Assembly: GCA_947179155.2 (NCBI GenBank)
Contig: OX359275.1
Coordinates: 38,808,808 to 38,872,807 of the forward strand
Direction of reading: 5' to 3'
Source of the DNA: Hedera helix
Lineage: Eukaryota > Streptophyta > Magnoliopsida > Apiales > Araliaceae
DNA length: 64,000 bases
Shown: positions 1 through 9,703 of the stretch, piece by piece
Layout: each line of letters begins with the position of its first letter
How positions within the stretch are numbered: position 1 is the first letter of the stretch
The notes under the pieces: generated by a model
Databases searched by the model: none
What the model saw: only the letters and a program-made list of their open reading frames with translations
Told to the model about the DNA's origin: nothing
Program-made: the position numbers and the translations under genes

Positions 1-1213
1 TGACATGTTTAACGAGTCACTTGGCCCATTAACCGTTAAACCAAGACCAATATTGAGTTTAACAAATCAATTGGCCAGTTGGTTCAGATTTAACACGCCA
101 TGGAGTACATGTGTAGGTTTAGATAGTGTATGTGAGACCAGAATTACCCGAGTGGATAGTAGCAACGATTAGAAAATACTATAGCATGTCATTGTATAAT
201 TGTTGTTAAATACATGCATCCCATATTATCCAGTGAAAATAAATGATTTTTTTCCTATGCAACGATTATAATATTTCCAGTCCCTTGCTGGACTGTTTCC
301 ACATTAAACAAAAAAAAACAAAAAAGATGTTAACAGTTTGAAACAAAACCTTTTTCTAGAAACCCAACCGCCTAAGTAGGATGATATTTGATAACTGAAA
401 CCACGTATTGACCCAAAATGTTAACTTTTTAGGTCTATGGTCCATTAGAGTATATATGTCCTCAATTTTTTTCCTTTATTTTTCGATGTGAAATTTTATT
501 ATCACCCAAAAATTAAATTCTTACACTGATGTTCAAGCAAACTGTTTTGATAACCACTCATAACCTCGCTCAAATTTGCAGACTACAAAATGCAACAACT
601 CATCATTTTTCCATCTCCTTTTTTGTTTGACAAGTCATGTGCGTGAGTTTTTGTTTTGAATATTGTTTCAACTTTTCTACGAAGGCATGGTTATTACTTA
701 TTTATTATAAGAGTGTTTTTACGGAATTAGCCAAAGGAAAAATATTAGAGAAATTTATTTTTAACAATACAAGTAACAGAGCTACAAGTTTCAAAATGTT
801 TACCAATGAAAAACGTCATAAACTCAACTAACTGCCAATAACACACTGCAGGTGGCACTAAAATCCTTTACTAGTCAAAAAGGTCACAGCTTCTGTAACA
901 AAGGCTTGAATCAAAAACTCACCAACACCTTTTAACTTCCATATACCAATGTTATACCAATCTAACATTGTCCAGCTATGAAAGAAGATCGCACTACTCA
1001 AATTAGCAGTAGTCAAGGACTCAAAGACAACTGAAAACGCCTCCACAGCAAATGTCTTATAAAAAGTAGTTGAAATCAAGTGTCACTCTAAAGCTAAAGT
1101 TTGTAAACAAGTTTTGGAAACATAACGAAAGATCGATCTGAGTTAAGCTGATTTGCACCCAATAATGCAACAAGTATCTGGAAATGTGAACCAAGTATGC
1201 AGGGAAGATGACG
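1..1213. other. Intergenic, no gene seen
   Basis: AT-rich sequence without a convincing ORF, splice-supported exon or repeat. The short open frames here are of random type. Confidence 0.6.
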
Positions 1214-1440
1214 TCCCAGAGTTTTCTGGTCTTTGTAGTAGAGTTAATTTTGAATTTGGGACATGCAGAGATAAATTAATTCAGGTCCCCGAGTTTTCTT
1301 GTCTTTGTAGTAGAGTTAATTTTGAATTTGGGACATGCATAGATAAATTAATTCAGGTCATTGTACACAATGACAACTCCTGTCTTTGTAGTAGAGTTAA
1401 TTTTGAATTTAGGACATGCAGAGATAAATTAATTCAGGTC
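1214..1440. repeat. Three-copy tandem repeat, unit about 72 bp
   Basis: Two near-identical 72-bp units (about 1214-1286 and 1287-1358) are followed by a third (1359-1440) whose first part is replaced but whose last 60 bases match. Every unit holds the core CTTTGTAGTAGAGTTAATTT and ends in AATTAATTCAGGTC. The units are in frame with each other, so they create a 98-codon open frame; that frame starts on TTG and has no family resemblance, so I do not call it a gene. The array lies about 370 bp past the stop codon of the PPR gene. Confidence 0.85.
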
Positions 1441-1810
1441 ATACAATGACCGGACCGATGCTATAGCAGTTCATGCAGAACGACATATTATTAATTACTT
1501 GCCCAAAATAAGAAGGGGAAAAAACATATTAAATAACCTATTGTTCAGTCATTCGATCTTTATCAAAGTCAATTAACTACACCAATCATGGAACATCAAA
1601 AAAAATTAAACAAAATCCATTGCTCATGTAAAAGTACCCTTGAAATATTTAGTACCCACAAATTTATTTATACCAAAATCAATCAAAACTTGATCCAATA
1701 ATCAACAAATTAAGAAGGGATGAATGTAACTTTTCATACCAGAAACTTTTGAATAGATTTCTTTAACTTTGTCAATACAAAATACAATAGAAGATACAGC
1801 CATCCAAATT
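1441..1810. other. 3' flank of the PPR gene
   Basis: AT-rich; probably contains the 3' UTR and polyadenylation region of the minus-strand PPR gene. No other feature seen. Confidence 0.5.
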
Positions 1811-3775
1811 CTATGCAGCCACAGTGATTCCAGCAGCAGCTTCATTAGAAGCTTTTTCGGAATAGAAAAGATTCAGAACATCAGCATGGTTACGTATGTA
1901 TCTTGGGCACCTAGAAAGGAAATTTTGTACTTCATTTTTCCTTCCAGCCTTGAAATATGTTTCAAATACACGAAGATATACAGCCATAGAAGGAAACCTC
2001 TTCACAGTCATTGATTTCAAGAGCATGATAGCATCATCAACAGTTCCGGTTGTCGATATGTTCTCAATGAAAGGATCCAAGAAAGGAGGGAATCCTTGAT
2101 TTTTCATCAAACCAAGAAGTTGCAGAGCTTCTTTAAAACGCCCCTGAACCAACAGCTTTCGAATCAATACTTTGTAGGTAGTATGCCGAGGTTTTAACTC
2201 TTTTTCCTTGACGAGAATAGAAAAAAGTTCAAAAGCATCCGGTGCTCTGTTCTTAGAGCAATAAGCAGTAACCAACAGTTCAAAAGCATACCCAGCACAA
2301 GACGGCCCCTCTTTTTTTATCATCTTTTGAAGACAATCAGATGCTTTATCAAGATGACCAGCTATATAGTGCCCTTCAATTAGAGACACCCAAGTTTGGT
2401 AATCAGGACCAATACCAGATGCTTCAATGCTATCAATAAACTCACCCGCTTCATCCTTTTTCCCATCACTACTGAGATGAAAGGCAATTTTACTTAGTAA
2501 GTTACCACTAAGTACGAGACCGCCTTCTTCCATAGCTTTCAAAATCTTATTGCATTCCCCAAATTTCTCAACACTGATCAATGACTTGAGAACCGCATCA
2601 AGCATTGAATTCGTCAAAAAGTTCCCACTCTCCTTATAGACCTTTAAAACTCTTAGAAACAAATCCATATCAAGCTCCTTGCTAACAACTAGTTTTCTCA
2701 AAAGGAATGTACAATCCTGTGCTGAAGGCTTATTCACACCACTCACAGCAAATTCATACAAATCCACAGCATCCTTTATCAACTTCTTCTTTATAAGCTG
2801 GTTCAAAACCTTCACATAGGTCCCAATCGCCATTTCATACTCAGCACCTCTCATTTCATCAACAAGCCTCCAAAATTTATCAATATAATCTTCTCTGCCC
2901 AAAACCCTTGCCATCACATTATATGTGTGTTCATTGTGTTTAAATACACCGTTCTCCTCAACCCACCTAAAGAATATTAAGGCTTTGTTTGGTTCCAATT
3001 CAAGATTTTCCAGTACCACCTCAATCAAATCACTCGAAAATGCAACATTCATTTCCTGTAATTGCTTTTCAACATTGTCCCCCCACACGTCTTCTCTAAT
3101 GACCTTAGAAACCCTTGAACCAAACTTTTCAACTGAATTATCTGTTGATCCCAACACAAACAACCCTTTCAATTTCTCCAAATCACCACTCAGTCCTTCA
3201 TTTTCAAATTTCTTAGAAACCCTAACTACTGTCCCCCTTTTCACTCCATACCCTTTTTTCTCCATAATTCCAGCCAAATCCCAGAACTCCTCCACAAAAC
3301 CATTAGCACCCAATATACCCAACATAAAATTATAAGATTTTGAGCTCAATCTCTCGCTTTCCACCTCGGAAACCCACCTAAAAAGCCTCCTAGCAACATC
3401 AGGAGCCGTATTAGGGTTTTTCAAAACACTTAACACCAAATCATGACTAATGAAGACATTAATGGACTCTAATTCGAGCTTAACTGCATCATTACTTGTT
3501 ATTGGTTTAGAGAAAACGTCAGTTAACACAGCAATCTGATCCGAGTCTTTATGTTCAACAGCAAGTTCAGATGATGAGAAACAACGAAAGCTAGGGTTTC
3601 GAATTAGTGTGTCATAGCATGGCGGGAGGATGTGAGGTGATCGTGAGTGAAGGAATGAAGAAAAGGAGCGAGAGAGTGGAGAAGAGGGTACCTGGAACTG
3701 AGAGAGAGAATGGTGGGAGTGCCTGCAAATGTTAAGCTGGGATCGAAGAAGAAGCAAGCGCCATTGGTTCTTCAT
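1811..3775 (-). CDS. P-class pentatricopeptide repeat protein, probably mitochondrial
   Basis: Single-exon gene of 654 residues. The first 65 or so residues are rich in Arg, Ser and His and poor in acids, as in a mitochondrial presequence. The rest is a run of about 35-residue helix pairs with PPR signatures such as SYNFMLGILG, TYNVMARVLG, TWVSLIEGHYIAGHLDKA and TYKVLIRKLLVQGRFKEA. There is no E, DYW or SMR tail, so it belongs to the P class, whose members bind organellar RNA and act in processing, stabilisation or translation. It recalls the Arabidopsis At3g02490/At5g15980 type, from memory only. The ATG at 3775 was chosen because the transit-like sequence follows directly. A MITE lies about 150 bp upstream, in the likely promoter. 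Confidence 0.9.
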   Translation of the reverse strand: MKNQWRLLLLRSQLNICRHSHHSLSQFQVPSSPLSRSFSSFLHSRSPHILPPCYDTLIRNPSFRCFSSSELAVEHKDSDQIAVLTDVFSKPITSNDAVKLELESINVFISHDLVLSVLKNPNTAPDVARRLFRWVSEVESERLSSKSYNFMLGILGANGFVEEFWDLAGIMEKKGYGVKRGTVVRVSKKFENEGLSGDLEKLKGLFVLGSTDNSVEKFGSRVSKVIREDVWGDNVEKQLQEMNVAFSSDLIEVVLENLELEPNKALIFFRWVEENGVFKHNEHTYNVMARVLGREDYIDKFWRLVDEMRGAEYEMAIGTYVKVLNQLIKKKLIKDAVDLYEFAVSGVNKPSAQDCTFLLRKLVVSKELDMDLFLRVLKVYKESGNFLTNSMLDAVLKSLISVEKFGECNKILKAMEEGGLVLSGNLLSKIAFHLSSDGKKDEAGEFIDSIEASGIGPDYQTWVSLIEGHYIAGHLDKASDCLQKMIKKEGPSCAGYAFELLVTAYCSKNRAPDAFELFSILVKEKELKPRHTTYKVLIRKLLVQGRFKEALQLLGLMKNQGFPPFLDPFIENISTTGTVDDAIMLLKSMTVKRFPSMAVYLRVFETYFKAGRKNEVQNFLSRCPRYIRNHADVLNLFYSEKASNEAAAGITVAA

Positions 3776-3929
3776 TTTTCTAGCGTTAGGGTTAGGTTTC
3801 GGCTGGCGGAATATAGGGAAGAGGCGCTGTTGGGGTTTAAGTTGTACACATAATCAGTCAGGTTCTTGGATGAGGTCGGAGCTGAAAATTTGCGGGGCTT
3901 GTGTGTTTGTCGATACTAAATAACAGGGA

Positions 3930-4075
3930 GGTAATTGATATTTTTGTAAATTAATTCAATATTTTTATAAATGAGTCTCATTTAATTTTATAAAAATATT
4001 AAATTAATTTATAAAAATATTATTTTTTTATATTACAATGCATGTTAGACGTTAGTTTATGAAAATATCAATTTC
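3930..4075. mobile_element. Small palindromic MITE (AATTGATATTTT family)
   Basis: The outer arms GGTAATTGATATTTTTGTAA and TTATGAAAATATCAATTTCC are inverted repeats of about 25 bp, and the interior is also palindromic (AATATTTTTATAAAT facing ATAAAAATATTAAA). Related copies lie at 39158-39287 and near 61557-61645. No coding capacity. It sits in the upstream region of the PPR gene. Confidence 0.6.
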
Positions 4076-4849
4076 CTAAATAGTAATGCATGCATTTACA
4101 TCGTTTATTTGTATGTGATAGGACTTAGGAGGGTGAAAAATATGGATTTATATGATTTTTATTCTCTTTTATTATTTATATTTAGAAGTTAGTCATAATT
4201 AACATTTAATGTAAAATTAATAAACATAAATTGTTTTCCTAAATTTAAAAAGGTTGTAGTGAAATTAGCAAAATAGCACGTGAGAGTTCTAATTTTAAAG
4301 TTTAATGTGTTTCATAAGTCTATTTGACTATAAAATAACTATGTTTAACTAGAAATGCATTTAGTTAACCTTCTGTTCTAAGTTTGTTTCTTTATTTTTT
4401 CCCATAGCTTAGTAAATTTTTTTATATATATTTTGAGAAAAGGAAAAAACATCGGTTATTGAATCTCAAATCATGTTTAAAATCATAATTAAAAAATTCA
4501 CTAATCAACTAGGTCACACTTGTCATTCACTCTCTTTTTTTAAAATTAAAAATTCTAAAATATTCTTTTTTAAAAAATTTAAAAGAAAAAAGAATATTAC
4601 GTCTTGTTTATTATTCTATACAAGTTTCAGTAAGGTATTTCCTTATAATTAATTATTTTTCGAATTGAACGAGGGATATTACTTTAAAATTGATAGTTCA
4701 TAATCAATTTGCCACAATAACAATTCACAAGAGCGGGAAAAAATTCCAATAAAATATATGAGCACTTCATTCATACTTTAAAATTTTATTTATTGGAACA
4801 AGGTCAGAACCCCATTACACAACAGAAATTCTCCTGTTACATAGCAAAA

Positions 4850-4886
<37 letters not shown>

Positions 4887-5124
4887 TGCGAGGATGCATT
4901 TTGGAGAGTGGATGGATGCATCTATGTTCATCCTAATAACTTTTATTTATATAATTCAGAGGATAACAACAGTGGTCCAACATCTCATGGACTTGGAAAC
5001 TGAAACATACGTTAGAGGTCCATAAAAGCAATTTGCCTAATGGAGAAAGTATTCCTCCAATTCTTATTTAAGCAAACCAACTTGATGCAAAATAGTAATA
5101 CAGATCGCAACATCTGATTCAGAG
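4076..5124. other. Intergenic, AT-rich, with SAMDC 3' UTR
   Basis: No gene seen. The right-hand 250-300 bp probably hold the 3' UTR of the minus-strand SAMDC gene. Confidence 0.5.
4855..4882. repeat. (AG)n microsatellite
   Basis: About 14 uninterrupted AG units, in or just beyond the SAMDC 3' UTR. Confidence 0.95.
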
Positions 5125-6207
5125 CTATTTCTTCACTACTTCCTCCTCCTCATTCTCACTCCAATAGCGTTGTAGAGTTGATCTGGGAGACCCACAGCTA
5201 GCGTCCTTTCTAAAACTGTAATAAATAATCGATCCTCCCTTGACAAGCACTTCACAAGTCCTTTCTTCACAGCCATATCCCTGAACATCAGGATTAATAT
5301 CCAAACCAAGGTCCTTTCCCATGATATCAGCGTGCAAAGCTACAGAAAACTCAGTCGGTTGGAAGCATGTCAACACCCTTTCGAGCAGGTGGTTCAAATT
5401 CACAATTTTATAGTCATAGCCCATTGCTTCAAAGCTAGCATAGCTGAACCCATCTTCTGGTGTAACATGAATGGTAGAAATTGCGTCACCTTCAATCGAA
5501 TTCATGGAGTAACCGCAAGGATCAAATTGAAAATCATTTATATTAGAATTTGGAAGAATCTTCCTAATATCGGAGTCTTCAGTCATCACAGATGCAGAGC
5601 TTGACAGAGTCTTGTAGAAGACTGATGCCCTCTTTCTGTCCAAACCTGTCATGCACATCTCAAGAGTGTAAACTGGTTCCGACTGGTTAGCTGCTTCAGC
5701 TGCAACCGAGTAAATATGCCATTTCTTTGTATTGTCAGCACTACCCATCACATACACATTGCTACCTGAACCAAGCTTACCAAAGTAGCTGTCAAGAACA
5801 GAAACTTCTTCAGAGAAACTACGATGTGGAAATCTCTGAGCTCCAGGAAATATAAAGCTTCCACGAGTGTACTTCACAGATCTCACAGAGAGAAAAAGTG
5901 CATCAGCTAACTTCAGTACGGGAGGAATTGAAAGAAGCAACTTTGTAGTCCCACAAGTTTTGATGATAATTTTGTAAGGGTACACAAAAAGACTGGATTC
6001 AGAAAGGACATAAGAATCCACAAGTTCATTCGACAGCGAAGCAACAATGGTGCATTCAGCTGGTGTTAGAATCTCATGCAATTGGTCTTTGGTTAAGGAA
6101 CGGAGGCCCTTACTTAGAGGGCTGGCAAATATACCAGGGTCAGAAAAAGATATCTCAAGCCGCTTTTCATAGCCTTCAAATCCAATCGCAGACACTGGGG
6201 AGGCCAT
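5125..6207 (-). CDS. SAMDC: S-adenosylmethionine decarboxylase proenzyme
   Basis: Decarboxylates S-adenosylmethionine to the aminopropyl donor for spermidine and spermine synthesis; cytosolic. The 360-residue frame has no intron, as usual for plant AdoMetDC. The proenzyme cleaves itself in YVLSESSLFVY between Glu70 and Ser71, and Ser71 becomes the pyruvoyl cofactor. Cys85 in KTCGTTKLL is the conserved catalytic cysteine. The N-terminal FEGYEKRLEI and the TIHVTPEDGFSYASFE segment, with its conserved His and Ser, are also present. The small beta chain is residues 1-70 and the large alpha chain 71-360. The ATG at 6207 follows a leader holding a tiny and a small uORF, which in plants repress translation when polyamines are high. 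All expected key residues are seen. Confidence 0.97.
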   Translation of the reverse strand: MASPVSAIGFEGYEKRLEISFSDPGIFASPLSKGLRSLTKDQLHEILTPAECTIVASLSNELVDSYVLSESSLFVYPYKIIIKTCGTTKLLLSIPPVLKLADALFLSVRSVKYTRGSFIFPGAQRFPHRSFSEEVSVLDSYFGKLGSGSNVYVMGSADNTKKWHIYSVAAEAANQSEPVYTLEMCMTGLDRKRASVFYKTLSSSASVMTEDSDIRKILPNSNINDFQFDPCGYSMNSIEGDAISTIHVTPEDGFSYASFEAMGYDYKIVNLNHLLERVLTCFQPTEFSVALHADIMGKDLGLDINPDVQGYGCEERTCEVLVKGGSIIYYSFRKDASCGSPRSTLQRYWSENEEEEVVKK

Positions 6208-6349
6208 CTTGCCTTAAAGAAACTGCTGGTGCAAGTAGAGAGAACAAGGACGGGGTAAATAAGAAAGAAACTAAGATTTAAGTAAATTATCCAAACTGAA
6301 CCGCTCCCTATGAACCACCTCTGGTGGTTACTCGTAAACTTGGAGAATC

Positions 6350-6599
6350 TCAGGATGGCTTCCGTGCATACTGCAGACATTTATAACCAAGGTAAAGTGG
6401 TCTGAAATGATATCTCTCAAAATTTAAGATAAATAAAATGATGAATAAAAGCTGAAATAAAACTCACGTTGGAGTATGCAGCTGATTTGAATTTCTTGAT
6501 TCCTCCGTGTGGTCGAACGTATTCTATGCTGTAACCTAGGGCAGCTTCATAAAATGTTTTACTACTGCTAGACTTCTTCTCTCCGCCTTCAGATTCCAT
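6350..6599 (-). CDS. Conserved small uORF of SAMDC (50 aa, split by an intron)
   Basis: Regulatory upstream ORF in the SAMDC leader. Part one runs 6599-6468 (44 codons, from MESEGGEKK to SAAYSN). A 97-bp intron follows at 6467-6371 (GTGAGT...CTGCAG). Part two, 6370-6350, adds YARKPS and the stop. It matches the 48-54 codon plant AdoMetDC uORF, including YEAALGYSIE and the GGIKKFKSAAYSN tail, which in plants stalls ribosomes in a polyamine-dependent way. The usual Cys after SAAYSN is Tyr in this reading. The uORF stop lies 142 nt before the main ATG. Confidence 0.9.
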
Positions 6600-6607
6600 T
6601 AGATCAT
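6599..6607 (-). CDS. Tiny uORF of SAMDC (Met-Ile-stop)
   Basis: ATG ATC TAA. Its TAA shares one base with the ATG of the small uORF (TAATG), the arrangement conserved in plant AdoMetDC leaders. In that family, reading the tiny uORF lets ribosomes skip the repressive small uORF when polyamines are scarce. Confidence 0.85.
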   Translation of the reverse strand: MI

Positions 6608-8230
6608 TCAATCACACCTGAACAAACCACAGCATGGCATAAATTAGAATAAAATGAAAAGTAAGCACAGAAATAATCGAGGACAGTAAAGAAATATAGG
6701 AAACCACGTTCACATATAAATAAGAGAGAACAATCCAACAGAATTACAATACAGAGAAAGATTTAAATGCTAGGGCACTAAATAAAATGAGCAACCAAAA
6801 AGATTACTAAGACGATGTAAGACAAGGAAGGGAAGCATAATTTAATCAGTTATTAGCCTTTATTAAAAAAAGAAAATAAGGGTTCTTTTTGTACATTATA
6901 TGAATAAATAACCATCCACCGGCAGCTCCCCAGAGTTATCAGGTAAAATAAAATAAATATCATAATTGGAAAGTAACTTCCATCAAACAAATATTGACAG
7001 GAGAGAGAAGTATAACTGTTACCATAGTCTACTTCTTTCAGTTTCAGTTCAGGGGAAGGAGATGCAAGCGACTAAAAAGCCCTAGGCCTCTGTATATATT
7101 ATATATAAATTGGGGAAAGGCTATTTCACAGAGTTACTAGAGGTTACTGGTACCTCTAGTTACTAGAGTTACTAGTAAGTGAATCAAACCAAAACAACAT
7201 TTTATAACAAGCAATACAAATACAGAAAACGTACATACTGGCTTACCTTCCATTAAATGCAAAAAGGGCTGAACTCAAACAAAACAATAAATCTCGAAAA
7301 TCCATAAATTTAATTTTTGCCAACATCTGATTCCCCACATAATAACTTTGATGAAAAACCTTTAAATGTTATTACTAAAGAGCAGAAATAAAATAGAAAA
7401 TCAACAAGAACGAACATTACTATAGGAGCTTTTGTTTAGTACAATTCATTCCCCATAAAAATAAAAAATAACAAAAAGATTTCTTCACAAAACTTTAAAA
7501 TAAAACATGTGGAAATTTTAAATAAGAAAGTAAGAAAGAAAACCACTTTTAATACAAAGTAACACTTCAGTTAAATTACACTTTATTCTACAGTCCTGGG
7601 CGGAAGGCCATAACTAAGCAAAAAATCAGATGCAGAACAATTCAAAACAACAACTCTTCATTCATGAACATGAGAAGGTATGAAACGAACAATATGAGAA
7701 AGATGTACCCATGTGTTAAAACACAAAACAATCGTACCCATGTGAATTCAAAACATACACACATATGGAGCCTAAGGTTCAAGAATTATTACAGAGACGA
7801 ATTAGATCAGCAAAATCAACCCTAGATCATTCCATAACAAATATTTATAAATAATTCGTAAAATTTACACTTGTCTACATTTTGTGCAATGAACGAACGT
7901 AGAGTAACCATTAAAGAATAAAACACTAACAGATGCAAAAGCTTGTGATATAAAGAGGCAGATAGCTACGAGAATTTCGTTTTAGGAAACTTTCATAGAT
8001 CAAGCCCTTTAAATTAAAGAAAACAACAAATCATATAAATACAAGTAATTGCGCATATATAAGCAATAAAACGACAGACTTAATAAGGGATTATGAAGAA
8101 TTACCAAAGTAATTGATGTTGCGAATTGTTATTAGAACGATTGATCGAAAAAAATCCTAACACACGATCTTAAGATTAATCTCGACAGAGAAAACAATGG
8201 CTAAAAATTCTGAGGCTTTTTTATGTGTTT
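6608..8230 (-). other. SAMDC 5' leader with a long intron
   Basis: The first exon appears to run from about 8230 to 8105, ending TTTG|GTAATT. A matching acceptor, TTGTTCAG|GTGTGATTG, lies at 6620-6618, ten bases before the tiny uORF. This gives a leader intron of about 1.49 kb (8104-6618). Other donor-like sites, for example near 7245 and 7020, leave room for additional leader exons. No coding sequence or unrelated gene is seen in the intron. Confidence 0.6.
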
Positions 8231-8253
8231 AACGAAACAGCGGGTGGATTGGC

Positions 8254-8261
8254 TTTATATA
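8254..8261 (-). promoter_or_regulatory. TATA box of SAMDC
   Basis: TATATAAA inside CCCTATATAAAGCC on the minus strand, about 30 bp before the inferred start of leader exon 1. Confidence 0.6.
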
Positions 8262-9120
8262 GGGAAGGGGATGAGCACGTAACAGTTTTGCCACGCTTAT
8301 TTGTGATATTTACGGTCGGAGCCTGGTCCAGATGATATGCCCAGAATATGATTCTACAAGTCTCTTTAATTTTTATAAGCTACTAATTACTTTTCTTTTC
8401 CTTTTCCCTTGGTTAGTAACTTAGTATAGGATTATAATGTAGCACGTGGTCTTTCTACGACAGCTCATGTTTAAATATAAAATTAAATATTATATTATCT
8501 TAATTATTATAAATTAAGATATAATACAAATTTTAATATTATATTTTATTTTTAATAATTAAAATAAATATAATTTTAATATTATATTTAGACGCCTTGT
8601 ACTTATTATATATGATTAGGAAAAAGTAGATGCATGAGCAATATTTAGGCCAATCCTACGCGTACACCCTTATTTGCTTTTTATCCCTCCAATTCGTATC
8701 TGTCATATAGTTAACATTTCCTTCATTCCATGAAATAAATAAAGGAATAGGATTCCATCTTATCAGAAGATGATGAATAAATGTCACCGCCTTCCTGCTA
8801 AAATATCTTAAGAAAAAGTATACGTTTTTATTATTAAAAAATATAAAATATTTTAATATTAAAAATTAATATAAATTTATTTAAATTTAATCAATATAAT
8901 AATAATAATAATAAAAGATTAGTCAACCAATCTTCCTTGATTAACAACCAAGTAGAAGGTAACCAAGTGGAAAAATTCATGGTGTTTTTATTTTTTGATG
9001 TTTAGTAAATATGAAAAACTATTTAAAATAAAAAGCACTTTTTAATTATACATAAACATGATTAAAAAAATTAATAAATTTAGGATAGTAACTTATATGT
9101 AAATCAATTATAAATTATAT
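8262..9120. other. Intergenic, AT-rich
   Basis: Upstream region of SAMDC with long A/T runs; no gene seen. Confidence 0.5.
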
Positions 9121-9359
9121 ACTTCTTCCGTCCTAAAAAAAATAACTTTTGTACTTAAAAGGATAATAATAAGGACATCAAATAATGAGTCTACCGGTAT
9201 ACAAAATATAAAAAAAAAAAAGACCCATCATTTTATATAATTTTGTGCGGCTAATAACAATAATTCTGAAATTTCTTTCAATCTTTTCTCTGCATTATTT
9301 TTTTTTAATTTATATAAAAAATGTATTTCGAATATCTTTTTAAGGACGGAGGAAGAAGT
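9121..9359. mobile_element. Stowaway-like MITE
   Basis: Ends ACTTCTTCCGTCCT and AGGACGGAGGAAGAAGT are inverted repeats of the CTCCNTCCGTCC type typical of Stowaway (Tc1/mariner) elements. They lie about 240 bp apart in AT-rich DNA with TA-rich flanks. One end has a 3-bp length difference. No transposase. Confidence 0.7.
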
Positions 9360-9703
9360 TATTCAATGAAGTTGTTGGAATTTCTAAAATACCTCGAAGC
9401 AAGTTAACGTTCATAATTTGTTTTAACAAATTTTTTCTTTCAATAATCCTAGTATTTTAGCGGGGTTTTTTTTATTGACGATTTAAACAATATAAATATA
9501 ATTTAAAAATCAATGCATTAGCATCAATGTTGCTGTATCAAACAAACTAAACTAATAGCAGGTTTCGGGACACTGTTTTGTTCAATATTCTAGACAATTA
9601 TTAGCGAAATATGTTATTTTTATGCACAGATGTGTAGCCCTGGATTTTATATTTGTGGAACTTTGTTCTAATTATTAGCCCTGCCAAAGCAAAGCAAACA
9701 TAT

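Noticed and set aside
1153..1449. 98-codon ORF over the tandem repeat
   Set aside because: It exists only because the repeat unit is a multiple of three and open; non-ATG start and no protein features.
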